Below the pieces are notes generated by a model that was not told where the DNA came from, ran no database searches, and saw only the letters and a list, made by a program, of their open reading frames with translations. A DNA stretch of 46,072 bases, from NCBI GenBank assembly GCA_902773005.1, contig CACYCS010000041.1, positions 1 through 46,072 of the forward strand, written 5' to 3'. This document shows positions 16,499 to 24,972 of this stretch, one piece after another (position 1 is the first letter of the stretch; each line of letters opens with the position of its first letter). Source of the stretch: an uncultured Erysipelotrichaceae bacterium (lineage in GTDB: Bacteria; Bacillota_I; Bacilli_A; RFN20; CAG-826). Position numbers and translations under genes: made by a program.

Positions 16499-18121
16499 AT
16501 GAACACGGACATGCTACTCAAATCGAAGATCGTCGCCGCATTTGCGAAGCTTGGCTGCGAGATTGATCCAGCCGATGTCGTCATCGAACGCTCCAAGGAT
16601 CCAATCCATGGCGATTACTCGACGAACGCGGCCATGAAATTCTGCCGCCTTGCCAAGAAAGCTCCGCGCGATGTGGCTGCTTTCTTAGCCGAGAACATCT
16701 CTTCCGATGAGATTGAGAAGATCGAGATCGCTGGGCCGGGATTCGTGAACTTCTTCATGAACAAAGGGGCGCTCCAAAACGTGCTTGGCCGCATCTTCTC
16801 CGATCCCGATAACTACGGGCGTAACCCCTCGAAGGGAATCAAGATCAACGTCGAATACGTTTCGGCTAACCCCACTGGCGACTTGCATCTAGGCCATACC
16901 CGCTGCGCGGCGGTCGGCGATGCGATCGCGGCCCTATACGATTGGGCTGGATACGATGTGACCCGCGAGTATTACGTCAATGACTGCGGCAATCAAATCG
17001 AGCATCTTGGCCACTCCATCAGGGGCCGTTACCACGAACTCTTCGGCGAGCCGTTAGAGCTTGACGATGACGATTACCATGGCGAGGACCTGATTGGAAT
17101 CGCGAGGCAGATCAAAGAGAAATTTGGCGACAAGTACCTTATCGACAACGAGGAGTCGCATGACTTCTTCATCCGCTTCGGAATCGATGCGGAACTTGCG
17201 AAAATCAACAAGGACCTCGCTGATTTCAGGGTGAAGTTCGACAAATACACCTACGAATCCGATATCCGCAAAGGCGGAAGGATCGAGAAGACGATCGAAG
17301 AGCTTCGCGATCATACTTACGTAAGCGAAGGCGCGACCTATCTTCGCACGACCGATTATCTCGATGACAAAGATCGCCCGATCGTGAAATCCAATGGCCA
17401 ATACACCTACTTCATGCCGGACATCTGCTACCATTACGACAAGATGAGCAGGGGATTCGACAAACTCGTCGATATCCTTGGGGCTGATCACCATGGCTAT
17501 ATCAACCGCATGAAGAGCGCCCTCATGATGAAAGGCTATGCCGAAGATACCCTCGACGCCGAATTCGTGCAGGTCGTGCGCGTATTCCGCGATGGCGTGG
17601 AAGTCAAGATGAGCAAGAGGACCGGCAAAGCGATCGCCCACCGCGACCTCGTTGAAGACGTTGGCGTGGATGCGGTCAGGTATATGTTCGTCGAGCGTTC
17701 CCAATCCTCGCATCTCGACTTCAACTACAACCTCGCGATGGAACAATCTTCCTCGAACCCGGTCTACTATGCGCAATACGCCCATGCGCGTTGCTGCTCA
17801 ATTCTAAGTTTGGCCCAGGATATCGCCCCGGATATGACGGGGGCTCTGCTAAAAGAAGAAGCAGAAACCGCAATCTTGAAGCATTTGGCTGATTTTCCGA
17901 GTATGATAGATAGCGCCGCAAAGGAAAGGGCTCCATACAAGGCCGTTGCCTACATCCACCGTCTGGCAGAGCTAATCCATGGATTCTATTCCGCTTGCCG
18001 CATCATCGATCGCGAAAATATCCCATTGACTTCTTCGCGACTAACCCTTATAAAAGCCTGCGAGATCGTCATGCGCAACGCGCTTGGCATCATCGGGGTC
18101 TCCGCACCGGAGAAAATGTAA
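16499..18121 (+). CDS. argS: Arginyl-tRNA synthetase
   Basis: This 540-aa class I synthetase charges tRNA-Arg. It has the N-terminal Arg-tRNA synthetase domain and HIGH-like HLGH at residues 130-133 inside VSANPTGDLHLGH. A canonical KMSK at 370-373 is present, and many ArgS lack it. The C-terminal DALR anticodon-binding domain follows. AAAGGAAC lies upstream of the ATG. The long open frame upstream lies inside ispF and is ignored. It sits next to rpoE as in several Bacilli. Confidence 0.97.
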   Translation: MNTDMLLKSKIVAAFAKLGCEIDPADVVIERSKDPIHGDYSTNAAMKFCRLAKKAPRDVAAFLAENISSDEIEKIEIAGPGFVNFFMNKGALQNVLGRIFSDPDNYGRNPSKGIKINVEYVSANPTGDLHLGHTRCAAVGDAIAALYDWAGYDVTREYYVNDCGNQIEHLGHSIRGRYHELFGEPLELDDDDYHGEDLIGIARQIKEKFGDKYLIDNEESHDFFIRFGIDAELAKINKDLADFRVKFDKYTYESDIRKGGRIEKTIEELRDHTYVSEGATYLRTTDYLDDKDRPIVKSNGQYTYFMPDICYHYDKMSRGFDKLVDILGADHHGYINRMKSALMMKGYAEDTLDAEFVQVVRVFRDGVEVKMSKRTGKAIAHRDLVEDVGVDAVRYMFVERSQSSHLDFNYNLAMEQSSSNPVYYAQYAHARCCSILSLAQDIAPDMTGALLKEEAETAILKHLADFPSMIDSAAKERAPYKAVAYIHRLAELIHGFYSACRIIDRENIPLTSSRLTLIKACEIVMRNALGIIGVSAPEKM

Positions 18122-18149
18122 AAACAAATTATTTGAAAGGAATTCAAAA

Positions 18150-18593
18150 ATGAAAGAAGGAAGCATGATTGAAGCGGCTTGCCGCATCCTAGAACGCAAT
18201 GGCGAGCAGATGACGTTCGCCGATCTTTGGTCCGCGGTTCGCGCCGACCTCGAAATGGATGACGTCGAAGCCAATGCCCGCATCGGGTTCTTCTATACCG
18301 ACCTCTCCATGAATGGACAGGTCATTCCCCTTGGCAATAACACCTGGGATCTTCGCAAGCGCCATAAGCACGAAAAAGCCTCGGTCGACATTCAAGCCGT
18401 CTACTCCGAAGTCGATCAAAGCAGCGACGACGAATACGACCGCAAGGACGAAGAGGAATACAACCGCTTCACTCAAGGCGGAACCATCGAAGAGACTCCT
18501 GTCACCGACGATTCCGAGGATGGAGACAATCCCCGCAAGGACGATGATGACGGGTATCTTGACCTCGGCAAGAAAGAGTCGAGCGATTATTGA
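18150..18593 (+). CDS. rpoE: DNA-directed RNA polymerase delta subunit
   Basis: This 147-aa protein has an N-terminal HARE-HTH winged-helix domain (about residues 1-75, with MTFADLWSAVRADLEM and GNNTWDLR). A disordered Asp/Glu-rich tail from about residue 85 carries many Asp-Asp and Glu-Glu runs. RpoE of Firmicutes raises transcription specificity and enzyme recycling by competing with nucleic acid through this tail. AAAGGAA precedes the ATG, 28 bases after argS. A strong terminator follows. Confidence 0.92.
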   Translation: MKEGSMIEAACRILERNGEQMTFADLWSAVRADLEMDDVEANARIGFFYTDLSMNGQVIPLGNNTWDLRKRHKHEKASVDIQAVYSEVDQSSDDEYDRKDEEEYNRFTQGGTIEETPVTDDSEDGDNPRKDDDDGYLDLGKKESSDY

Positions 18594-18619
18594 TTCGTTT
18601 CATTGTCAAATACGCAAAG

Positions 18620-18644
18620 ACGGGTCCGCTTGGATCCGTTTTTT
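18620..18644 (+). terminator. Rho-independent terminator of argS-rpoE
   Basis: CGGGTCC (18621-18627), loop GCTT, GGATCCG (18632-18638) with one G-U pair, then TTTTTT (18639-18644). Confidence 0.85.
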
Positions 18645-18734
18645 CGTTGCTAGTTCGATGGCAATCGGATGCATGGCTTGATTCGAAAGCGGTGGCATTT
18701 ATTTCGCGCCATTTCGGCGGATAAATTTTTTCCT

Positions 18735-18767
18735 TTGATTTTTTGTGGAAAAAAAGTATCCTATAAG
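18735..18767 (+). promoter_or_regulatory. Predicted promoter with very short leader
   Basis: TTGATT (18735-18740), 16 bases, TATCCT (18757-18762). The start would fall near 18769, six bases before ATG 18775. An overlapping TATAAG (18762-18767) would place it one base before the ATG. Only a weak AAGG lies upstream. Confidence 0.45.
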
Positions 18768-18774
18768 GCTTTTT

Positions 18775-19731
18775 ATGGCAACGTTCAAGGAATTGCGTGG
18801 CAGCATCGAAAAAGCCGACACCATCACGATCTGGGGGCATGCTTTGCCGGACGGCGATTGCTATGGCAGTCAGATCGGTCTTCGCGATGCCTTGCGCGCC
18901 GCTTATCCCAATAAAAAAATCTACGCGATCGGCAGCGGCATGCCTTGTCTATTCCCGCTCATTGGAGAAATGGACAAAGTATCTGATGAAGAAATTCAGG
19001 GGTCGCTAGGGATTCTTGTGGACGTGTCTTGTTTGCGCCGCGTGGAGGACCAAAGAGTCAATTCATGCGGGACGTGTATCAAATTTGACCACCATAACCC
19101 CAATCGCGAACACGAAGGTTTCGATGGTTTGAGCTTCGTCGATATGGAACGTATCGCCGCGGCCGAGATCATCTATGACTTCCTTGTTGAATCCGGAATG
19201 ACCATTCCTGTTTCGAGCGCGAACGCCCTCTATGCCGGTATATTGACCGACTCAGGGGGCTTTCTTTATTACGGGACTACCCAGCATACCTTCGATGTGG
19301 CGAAGCGCCTTGAGGAATTAGGCGCGGATGGAAAAGCCATCCACGACATCGTTTACTATGAAACAGCCGAGGAAAAAGCGTTCAAGCAATACATGCGCGA
19401 ACATACCAAAACCTATGGGCAGGTCGCCTATTGCTGGATCGACCGAGCGGAGTATGAGCAATTTGGGCTTACCTATGAAGTCGCATCATCGTTTGTGAAT
19501 GCGATCGCAAGGGCAAAGCCCAACAAGGTGTATGCCTATTTCTGTGAATCGCCTTGGGGCGAAATCCGCGTAGAACTCCGCTCAAATAGCGGATATGGCG
19601 TCCAAAAGATCGCCGCGCAGTTCCTTGGTGGCGGACATACTTTCGCTGCCGGGCTAAGCATAATCGATGGCAAACCAACTCTAGAAGAGGTTTTGGAAGC
19701 GCTCGACCACGCAACGCCATATAATCACTAA
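18775..19731 (+). CDS. DHH/DHHA1 phosphoesterase (NrnA-like)
   Basis: This 318-aa protein belongs to the RecJ-like NrnA family, which degrades short oligoribonucleotides and in several members dephosphorylates 3'-phosphoadenosine 5'-phosphate (pAp). Metal-site residues are H22, D26 and D28 (HALPDGD), D83, and D105-H106-H107. The C-terminal DHHA1 domain has GGGH near 285-288. Start taken at ATG 18775; a GTG at 18745 would lie inside the promoter. Its coding DNA just before the DHH codons contains a copy of the GGGACGTGTATC element (19069-19087). The CysQ-like gene follows after 13 bases. Confidence 0.9.
   Translation: MATFKELRGSIEKADTITIWGHALPDGDCYGSQIGLRDALRAAYPNKKIYAIGSGMPCLFPLIGEMDKVSDEEIQGSLGILVDVSCLRRVEDQRVNSCGTCIKFDHHNPNREHEGFDGLSFVDMERIAAAEIIYDFLVESGMTIPVSSANALYAGILTDSGGFLYYGTTQHTFDVAKRLEELGADGKAIHDIVYYETAEEKAFKQYMREHTKTYGQVAYCWIDRAEYEQFGLTYEVASSFVNAIARAKPNKVYAYFCESPWGEIRVELRSNSGYGVQKIAAQFLGGGHTFAAGLSIIDGKPTLEEVLEALDHATPYNH
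19069..19087 (+). repeat. GGGACGTGTATC element inside a gene, copy 2
   Basis: GGGACGTGTATCAAATTTG. The first 12 bases are identical to the copies at 31237 and 34587, and AAATTTG resembles their second half. It encodes part of the segment before the DHH motif, so codon constraint or chance cannot be excluded. Confidence 0.4.
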
Positions 19732-19744
19732 AGGAGGACCGACT

Positions 19745-20527
19745 ATGTACGAAAAAGAACTTGAGGCTGCGCTTCATGCGGCAAAGGAAGCGCAAAAGGT
19801 AATCCTAGAAGTCTATGCAAAGGACTTCGATGTGGAAATCAAATCCGACAATTCCCCCGTCACCGAAGCCGATAAGAAAGCCGATGAAATGATTCGTCGG
19901 GAACTTGGGAAGGCATTCCCTGAATACGGATTCCTGACCGAGGAGAGCAAAGATACCGATGAGCGTTTCAGTAAGCGCGCCATCTGGATTGTAGATCCCG
20001 TCGACGGCACGAAGGAATTCGTCTCGAAGAATGGACAATTCACGACCAATATCGCGCTTTGCGTCGACAACGAGATCGTGGTTGGAATCATTAACGTTCC
20101 TTGCCAAAACAAGATCTATTATGCGGTGAAGGGAGAAGGTGCGTATGTCCTTGATAATGGTGTCGCGACCAGAATCCATTCGAGCGACCGCAAAGACCAT
20201 TTGCGTGCCATGCGCTCGGTCAGCTTCTTCAATCCAAGCGAAGCCGAGTTCATGGAAACCCATAAAGCGAGATTCGAAGGCGAAGCCACCCCAATTGGCG
20301 CTGCCCTCAAATTCTGCATGATCGCCGAAGGAAAATTCGACTATTTCATCAGGATGTCCGGCGGAACCAAGGAGTGGGATGTCGCTAGCGGAGACCTCAT
20401 CGTCTCGGAAGCTGGTGGAATCCTCATCCAGCCCGATGGAACTAGATTCTCCTACAATCGTCATGACGTCTATAACCGTAACGGCTACGTCCTTGCAAAC
20501 TCGCCTGAAAACGCGCTTGTGAAGTAA
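19745..20527 (+). CDS. cysQ: 3'(2'),5'-bisphosphate nucleotidase / inositol monophosphatase family (CysQ-like)
   Basis: This 260-aa lithium-sensitive-type phosphatase most resembles CysQ, which converts pAp to AMP. Metal and catalytic residues are visible: D43 in SPVTEADKKAD, E66-E67, D84-P-V-D87-G-T in WIVDPVDGTKEF, and the C-terminal EWDVASGD. The FVSKNGQFTTNIAL segment favours CysQ over inositol phosphatases. AAAGGAGG overlaps the stop of the DHH gene, indicating an operon. Both proteins may act on pAp. A strong bidirectional terminator follows. Confidence 0.87.
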   Translation: MYEKELEAALHAAKEAQKVILEVYAKDFDVEIKSDNSPVTEADKKADEMIRRELGKAFPEYGFLTEESKDTDERFSKRAIWIVDPVDGTKEFVSKNGQFTTNIALCVDNEIVVGIINVPCQNKIYYAVKGEGAYVLDNGVATRIHSSDRKDHLRAMRSVSFFNPSEAEFMETHKARFEGEATPIGAALKFCMIAEGKFDYFIRMSGGTKEWDVASGDLIVSEAGGILIQPDGTRFSYNRHDVYNRNGYVLANSPENALVK

Positions 20528-20539
20528 GAGATAGGTAAA

Positions 20540-20576
20540 CGAAAAGCTCTCCGCGGTGGAGAGCTTTTCGTTTATT
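20540..20576. terminator. Bidirectional terminator between convergent genes
   Basis: CGAAAAGCTCTCC (20540-20552), loop GCGGT, GGAGAGCTTTTCG (20558-20570) is a perfect 13-bp stem, with T-rich sequence on the cysQ side and A-rich on the other. It serves cysQ and the facing small membrane-protein gene. Confidence 0.85.
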
Positions 20577-20592
20577 CCTTTCTAATAAGATA

Positions 20593-20820
20593 TTAGAGGA
20601 AGAGCATCTTGTTGCCGAGAAGGACCAAGATGGCGTCGATGAGGCCGAGGAACCAGGCCCAGCCCAAGAAGGTATAGACCAAGGCGACGACGATGTTGAG
20701 AACCGATGCGTCCTTCAAGACTTGGCTCCAACGGACGAGAAGTTCCATGATCCAGCCGACGAACGGGAGGATGAGAAGGATGAACTTAACGATGTTGGAC
20801 TGCTTGTCAAACCATTCCAT
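20593..20820 (-). CDS. Small two-helix membrane protein, unknown
   Basis: A 75-aa hydrophobic protein with membrane segments at about residues 10-28 and 40-69, rich in Trp, Leu, Ile and Gly. The pattern ILPFVGW followed by NIVVALVYTFLGWAW loosely recalls the Pmp3/YqaE stress-peptide hairpin, but the similarity is too weak to assign. It has AAAGGAG ahead of its ATG and a predicted promoter, and it shares a terminator with cysQ, so it is very probably a real gene. Confidence 0.8.
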   Translation of the reverse strand: MEWFDKQSNIVKFILLILPFVGWIMELLVRWSQVLKDASVLNIVVALVYTFLGWAWFLGLIDAILVLLGNKMLFL

Positions 20821-20846
20821 GTTTTGTCTCCTTTTTTACGTAGGTA

Positions 20847-20874
20847 AATATATCACCTATTTGCAATTCTTCAA
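20847..20874 (-). promoter_or_regulatory. Predicted promoter of the small membrane protein gene
   Basis: On the minus strand, TTGAAG (20874-20869), 16 bases, TATATT (20852-20847). The start would be near 20840, giving a 20-base leader with AAAGGAG. Confidence 0.55.
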
Positions 20875-20910
20875 TTGCGAATTTGGGAAAATTCAACGAC
20901 AGAAACTCAA

Positions 20911-21228
20911 TTATTTCTGGTCCGTTTCTTGAGCGGAAGCACTTTTCGCCTTCCTCTCGAGATATTCCGCCATCATATCGTCGGGAATCCCATCGACCTT
21001 AACGGCGATGACCCCTGGAACTTCTTCCATGAGGATGATCTCAACTCCGGTTGTGATGTCGTCCGCCGCATAGAGACAGCCTTCGCAGGCCCCGACCATC
21101 GATACATAGACGATTCCATCCCGGAATCCGATGAATTCGATGTCGCCGCCATCGCGCTGTAGGAACGGCTTGATTTTTCCGAGCGTGGCGTGAATCAGTT
21201 TAATGGTTTCTTCGTTGTCCATATTCAT
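20911..21228 (-). CDS. NifU C-terminal domain (Nfu-type) iron-sulfur protein
   Basis: This 105-aa protein is a single NifU C-terminal domain, which binds a [4Fe-4S] cluster between two subunits and passes it to client proteins. The family core RDGGDIEF (residues 25-32) and the cluster ligands C48-x-x-C51 in GACEGC are present. MiaB, in the same window, is a plausible Fe-S client. ATG 21228 lies 6 bases after the predicted transcription start with no Shine-Dalgarno; an in-frame ATG at 21222 is an alternative. No other suf or isc genes are nearby. Confidence 0.9.
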   Translation of the reverse strand: MNMDNEETIKLIHATLGKIKPFLQRDGGDIEFIGFRDGIVYVSMVGACEGCLYAADDITTGVEIILMEEVPGVIAVKVDGIPDDMMAEYLERKAKSASAQETDQK

Positions 21229-21241
21229 TTACCAAGGCGGT

Positions 21242-21270
21242 ATTTTAATCACCGGCCCAATAAGTTTCAA
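21242..21270 (-). promoter_or_regulatory. Predicted promoter of the Nfu gene, short leader
   Basis: On the minus strand, TTGAAA (21270-21265), exactly 17 bases, TAAAAT (21247-21242). The start falls about six bases before ATG 21228. Confidence 0.6.
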
Positions 21271-21311
21271 TTGAATTGCTCATCTTTAGATGAAGCGCTC
21301 CAAAATCTTGG

Positions 21312-21317
21312 TATAAT
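21312..21317 (+). promoter_or_regulatory. -10 box placing transcription start on the start codon
   Basis: A consensus TATAAT ends six bases before ATG 21324, so the predicted +1 coincides with the A of the ATG (leaderless). The -35 is weak (GATGAA at 21289-21294). Confidence 0.55.
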
Positions 21318-21323
21318 CCCTTT

Positions 21324-21698
21324 ATGTCGCGCACAAAACCCGATTATAGCGTCCGTTCGATGAAGTTCATCTTCGCGGTTCGCGAACTCAATGAATCCCA
21401 TATCGCGCCTTCTGCGGATTGCCTCGTTTGCTTTTTAAGGGGCGATGCGTCGCTAGAAAGATTCAGCCACCTTCGAACCTATGGGTGTCTGAGGAGTCTA
21501 AGGTCAAGAGCAGGGAAAGCGTTGATCAGGGCGTTACTACGCGATGGCGCGCTTAAGGAGAACTATTCGCGAGTTGAAGACGAAACCTATCTCATCGCGG
21601 TAGACTATGAAGAGGCGGTGGAGTATTTCGCAAGTCACGAGATACTGAAATCCGCTCCGGCAAAACGCCCAAGCGCCCCATTCATCAGAATCAATTAA
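21324..21698 (+). CDS. Small basic protein of unknown function
   Basis: A 124-aa soluble, Arg-rich protein with no family I recognise. Predicted helices with the pattern RSLRSRAGKALIRALLRDGAL (about residues 57-77) could be a winged-helix or other nucleic-acid-binding fold. A tail of basic and Pro residues follows. It precedes pepF by 11 bases with AAGGAG between, so it heads that operon. The start is fixed by the consensus TATAAT six bases upstream and has no ribosome site. Confidence 0.7.
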   Translation: MSRTKPDYSVRSMKFIFAVRELNESHIAPSADCLVCFLRGDASLERFSHLRTYGCLRSLRSRAGKALIRALLRDGALKENYSRVEDETYLIAVDYEEAVEYFASHEILKSAPAKRPSAPFIRIN

Positions 21699-21709
21699 GG
21701 AGAACCCAC

Positions 21710-23416
21710 ATGGCAAAGGAATTGCTGCCATTCGAACAATGGCCATTCAGAATCCCAAACATCGACCGTTACGTCGAAAAAGACAAAGAGCTGATCGCTG
21801 CTCTTGAATCTTCCACTACCCCAGAAGAGGCCTTCGCGATCTGGAAAAAGCACGCGAAGCTACACGATAAGATCGAAACCGAGGTCGTCCATTGCCAGGT
21901 CCTCTTCTCGATCGACACAAAGAACAAGAAATACAAGAAGGCGGATGACATCCTTAACGCCAAGCTTCCCCATCTTATGGCGGCGGAGAACCTCTGGAGC
22001 AAAGCCCTGCTCGATAGCCCGCATCGTCCTTATCTCGAGAAGAAGCTCGGAAGCCTCCTATTCACGATGTACGACTATTCGTTCCGCTCCTTCGACGAGA
22101 AGGTCGTCGAGGAATCAATCGAGGAGAATAAGCTCACCTCGCAATACGGCGAGCTTATCGCCTCGGCCCAGATCCCCTTCCGCGGAGGCGTTTACAATAC
22201 CTCCCAGATGGGCAAATTCCTCCTCGATAACGATAGGGAAGTCCGCAAAGAGGCTTCGGTTGCCTATTACGGCTATCTCGATTCCGTCAAAGACCAGCTT
22301 GAAGAAATCTACGATAAGCTCGTCAAGGTTCGTGACAGAATGGCCAAAAAGCTCGGCTTCAAGAGCTACGTCGAACTTGGATACCTTCGGATGCAAAGGT
22401 TCGATTACGACGCCAAAGACGTCGCGTTCTACCGTGAGCAGATCAAGGACTTCATCACCCCGATCGCCGCGAAGATCATGAAGGACCAGTTTAAGCGCAC
22501 CAAGATCAAAGATCCCCATTCCTATGATATGGGAATCCTCTTCGCCGACGGCAACCCGATTCCAAAAGGCGACACCCAGGACAAGATCGAGTCCGCCAAG
22601 AAGATGTACGACGAGCTTTCGCCCGAGACCAGCTATTTCTTCCGCTTCATGGCTGATCACCACGTCCTCGACCTAGAGGCTAAACCCGGCAAGCAGACCG
22701 GCGGCTACATGACCTACTTCCCGAACTACAAGATCCCGTTCATCTTCTCGAATTTCAACGGGACCTCTGGCGACGTCGACGTCCTCACCCATGAGTTCGG
22801 GCATTCCTTCCAAGCCTACATGGCCCGCAACATCCGCGTCCCCGAATACCGTTGCCCGACCATGGAATCCGCCGAAATCGATTCTATGTCGATGGAATTC
22901 TTCGCCGAGCCTTGGATGGATCTCTTCTTCGACGACCCCTTGAAGTACCGCTATCAGCATCTCGCCGATTCGATCTCCTTCTTGCCTTATGGGGTCACGG
23001 TCGATGAATTCCAGCACTGGGTCTATGAAAATCCAGAAGCTACCCCGGCGGAGCGCGATGCCAAGTGGCACGAGCTCGAAGTGAAATACACCCCCTACAA
23101 AGTCGATTGCTACAAAGAGAATACCTATCTTGCAACCGGCCACCGCTGGCTGATGCAAAGGCATATCTTCGAATCGCCGTTCTATTACATCGATTACACC
23201 TTGGCTCAGGTTATGGCGTTCGAATTCTTCAACCTCGACCGCAAGAACCATGCCCTCGCGTGGAAACGATATCTGAAGCTCTGCGCGATGGGTGGCAAAT
23301 TCCCCTTCAGGACCCTCGTCACCAAATGCGGCATGAAGGATCCCTTCGAGGAAGGCGTCATCAAGAAGACGGTCGCCCCGTTAGTAAAACAGCTCAAATC
23401 CTACGGGATCGACTGA
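21710..23416 (+). CDS. M3 family oligoendopeptidase
   Basis: This 568-aa cytoplasmic zinc metallopeptidase belongs to the PepF/M3 group (the TIGR02289-like branch); it degrades short peptides. The HEFGH zinc motif is at residues 361-365 with the third ligand in the downstream MESAEID segment, and the C-terminal tyrosine-rich GHRWLMQRHIFESPFYYIDY region is typical. AAGGAG precedes the ATG. It is likely cotranscribed with the small basic protein and ends at a perfect bidirectional terminator. Confidence 0.94.
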   Translation: MAKELLPFEQWPFRIPNIDRYVEKDKELIAALESSTTPEEAFAIWKKHAKLHDKIETEVVHCQVLFSIDTKNKKYKKADDILNAKLPHLMAAENLWSKALLDSPHRPYLEKKLGSLLFTMYDYSFRSFDEKVVEESIEENKLTSQYGELIASAQIPFRGGVYNTSQMGKFLLDNDREVRKEASVAYYGYLDSVKDQLEEIYDKLVKVRDRMAKKLGFKSYVELGYLRMQRFDYDAKDVAFYREQIKDFITPIAAKIMKDQFKRTKIKDPHSYDMGILFADGNPIPKGDTQDKIESAKKMYDELSPETSYFFRFMADHHVLDLEAKPGKQTGGYMTYFPNYKIPFIFSNFNGTSGDVDVLTHEFGHSFQAYMARNIRVPEYRCPTMESAEIDSMSMEFFAEPWMDLFFDDPLKYRYQHLADSISFLPYGVTVDEFQHWVYENPEATPAERDAKWHELEVKYTPYKVDCYKENTYLATGHRWLMQRHIFESPFYYIDYTLAQVMAFEFFNLDRKNHALAWKRYLKLCAMGGKFPFRTLVTKCGMKDPFEEGVIKKTVAPLVKQLKSYGID

Positions 23417-23422
23417 GCGAAC

Positions 23423-23461
23423 ATAATGAAAAGCTCCCATTCTGCGGGAGCTTTTCATTAT
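23423..23461. terminator. Perfect 16-bp bidirectional terminator
   Basis: ATAATGAAAAGCTCCC (23423-23438) and its exact complement GGGAGCTTTTCATTAT (23446-23461) flank a 7-base loop. It serves the M3 peptidase from the left and the M32 peptidase from the right. Confidence 0.88.
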
Positions 23462-23463
23462 GC

Positions 23464-24942
23464 TCAACCCAAGAATTTCTCTTGGAGATATTCGATGAAG
23501 TAACGGGCGTCGAGCTTCTCGCCGGTCACTTTCTTGATCCAATCCTCGGGATGGAGGTAATCGTAAGCGAAGTCATAGGTCGCGAACCATTCTCGTATTG
23601 GCTCTAGATCGCCTTGCTTAAGGCAAGAATGGACATCGATATCTTGTTTCATCTTGTGCAAGATCTGCGCGCCATAGAGATTTCCTAATGCGTAGCTAGG
23701 GAAGTAGCCGAAGAGGTTTTCGGACCAATGGGTGTCCTGCATGCAGCCGTCTTTGTCGCTTGGGACATCGATTCCAAGGTATTCCTTGTATTTCGCGTTC
23801 CAAATCGCTGGCACATCCTTGGCTTCGATTTTGCCATTGATCAAGTCGCGTTCAATTTCAAATCGGATGATGATGTGGAGCGAGTAGGTGAGTTCGTCCG
23901 CGTCGCAGCGGATTAAGCTTGGGCGGACGAGATTCTCGCCGTTATAGAACTCCTCCGCGCTCATCTTGAGGAAGTCCCCGCCAAAGGTCTCTTGGCATAG
24001 TTTTAATAGAACTGGCGCGAGTTCTTTGCTTTTGCCAAGCAGGTTCTCGTAGAAGCGGGAATGCGTCTCGCATACTGCTGCCGTCGCGACCATCTCCACG
24101 TAGTTTTCGTAATGGCTATCGGGCCAATTCTGGAACTCCATGCAATGCCCGCCTTCGTGGAGAACGGTCGAGAGATTGCCATGGTAATCCTCAAGGTCGT
24201 AGTTCGTGGTAATCCTTGCATCATGCTTCGACAAGCTATCGGAGAATGGGTGGGCACTTTCAGCGATCGCGCCCCGGGACAAATCGTATCCGATGAGCTT
24301 CAATAGCTTAGGCGTTAGCTCGGATTGCTTGGCAATGCTAATGGGGTAAACCTCGGGTACATCAAGGCTTTCCTGACGTTTCATGGCGCGAGGAAGCATT
24401 TCGATAAGCGCCTTCTTCAAAGGTTCAAAGACCCCTTCGACCTGCTCTTCCGTCGAGCCTGGTTCGTAATCGTTAAGGCATACGTCGTAGAGCGTTTTCT
24501 GTTTATCGGTCTTCTTGATGGCGCAGATTTCTTTCTGTGCCTTGATCGCCTTCTCCCAATAGGGCAAGAAGGCGGCAAAATCATTGGTTTCGCGATACTT
24601 ACGCCAAGCGGCATTGCTTGCGGATATCGCTTGGTTCCATGCCGAATACTGTTCGATGGTGACTTTCTCCATGAAGGAGATGTCTTCCATTAGCAATTCG
24701 GCAAGGCGAGTTTGCTCGGGATTTTTGCCGTTTGCCGCAGCAAAGGCTTTCACCGCTTTGATGTATTCGGGATCTTGGCTGATGGATGCGATGTCTGCGC
24801 TGATGCTATTGGCGATTTCTGATTCCTTTTCGATCGTTTGGACAGGCGCTTTGGTCTGCAAATCGTAATAGACGATGGAAGATAGGTAACGCAGATCGCG
24901 CTTCTTATCTAAATATGGTTTTAAAGCATCAAATTCTTTCAT
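23464..24942 (-). CDS. M32 family metallocarboxypeptidase (carboxypeptidase Taq type)
   Basis: This 492-aa zinc carboxypeptidase removes C-terminal residues from peptides in the cytosol. HEGGH at 262-266 is the HExxH zinc motif, with family features DYHGNLSTVLHEGGH before it and RCDADELTYSLHIIIRFEIE downstream. Length fits M32 (about 500 aa). The minus-strand ribosome site GGAGG is 9 bases before the ATG. It faces the M3 oligoendopeptidase, so two peptide-scavenging enzymes share one terminator. It is 30 bases downstream of the ZIP transporter gene and may be cotranscribed with it. Confidence 0.94.
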   Translation of the reverse strand: MKEFDALKPYLDKKRDLRYLSSIVYYDLQTKAPVQTIEKESEIANSISADIASISQDPEYIKAVKAFAAANGKNPEQTRLAELLMEDISFMEKVTIEQYSAWNQAISASNAAWRKYRETNDFAAFLPYWEKAIKAQKEICAIKKTDKQKTLYDVCLNDYEPGSTEEQVEGVFEPLKKALIEMLPRAMKRQESLDVPEVYPISIAKQSELTPKLLKLIGYDLSRGAIAESAHPFSDSLSKHDARITTNYDLEDYHGNLSTVLHEGGHCMEFQNWPDSHYENYVEMVATAAVCETHSRFYENLLGKSKELAPVLLKLCQETFGGDFLKMSAEEFYNGENLVRPSLIRCDADELTYSLHIIIRFEIERDLINGKIEAKDVPAIWNAKYKEYLGIDVPSDKDGCMQDTHWSENLFGYFPSYALGNLYGAQILHKMKQDIDVHSCLKQGDLEPIREWFATYDFAYDYLHPEDWIKKVTGEKLDARYFIEYLQEKFLG

Positions 24943-24972
24943 GATTCAATACCTCCGATGAGCGATGTGATT

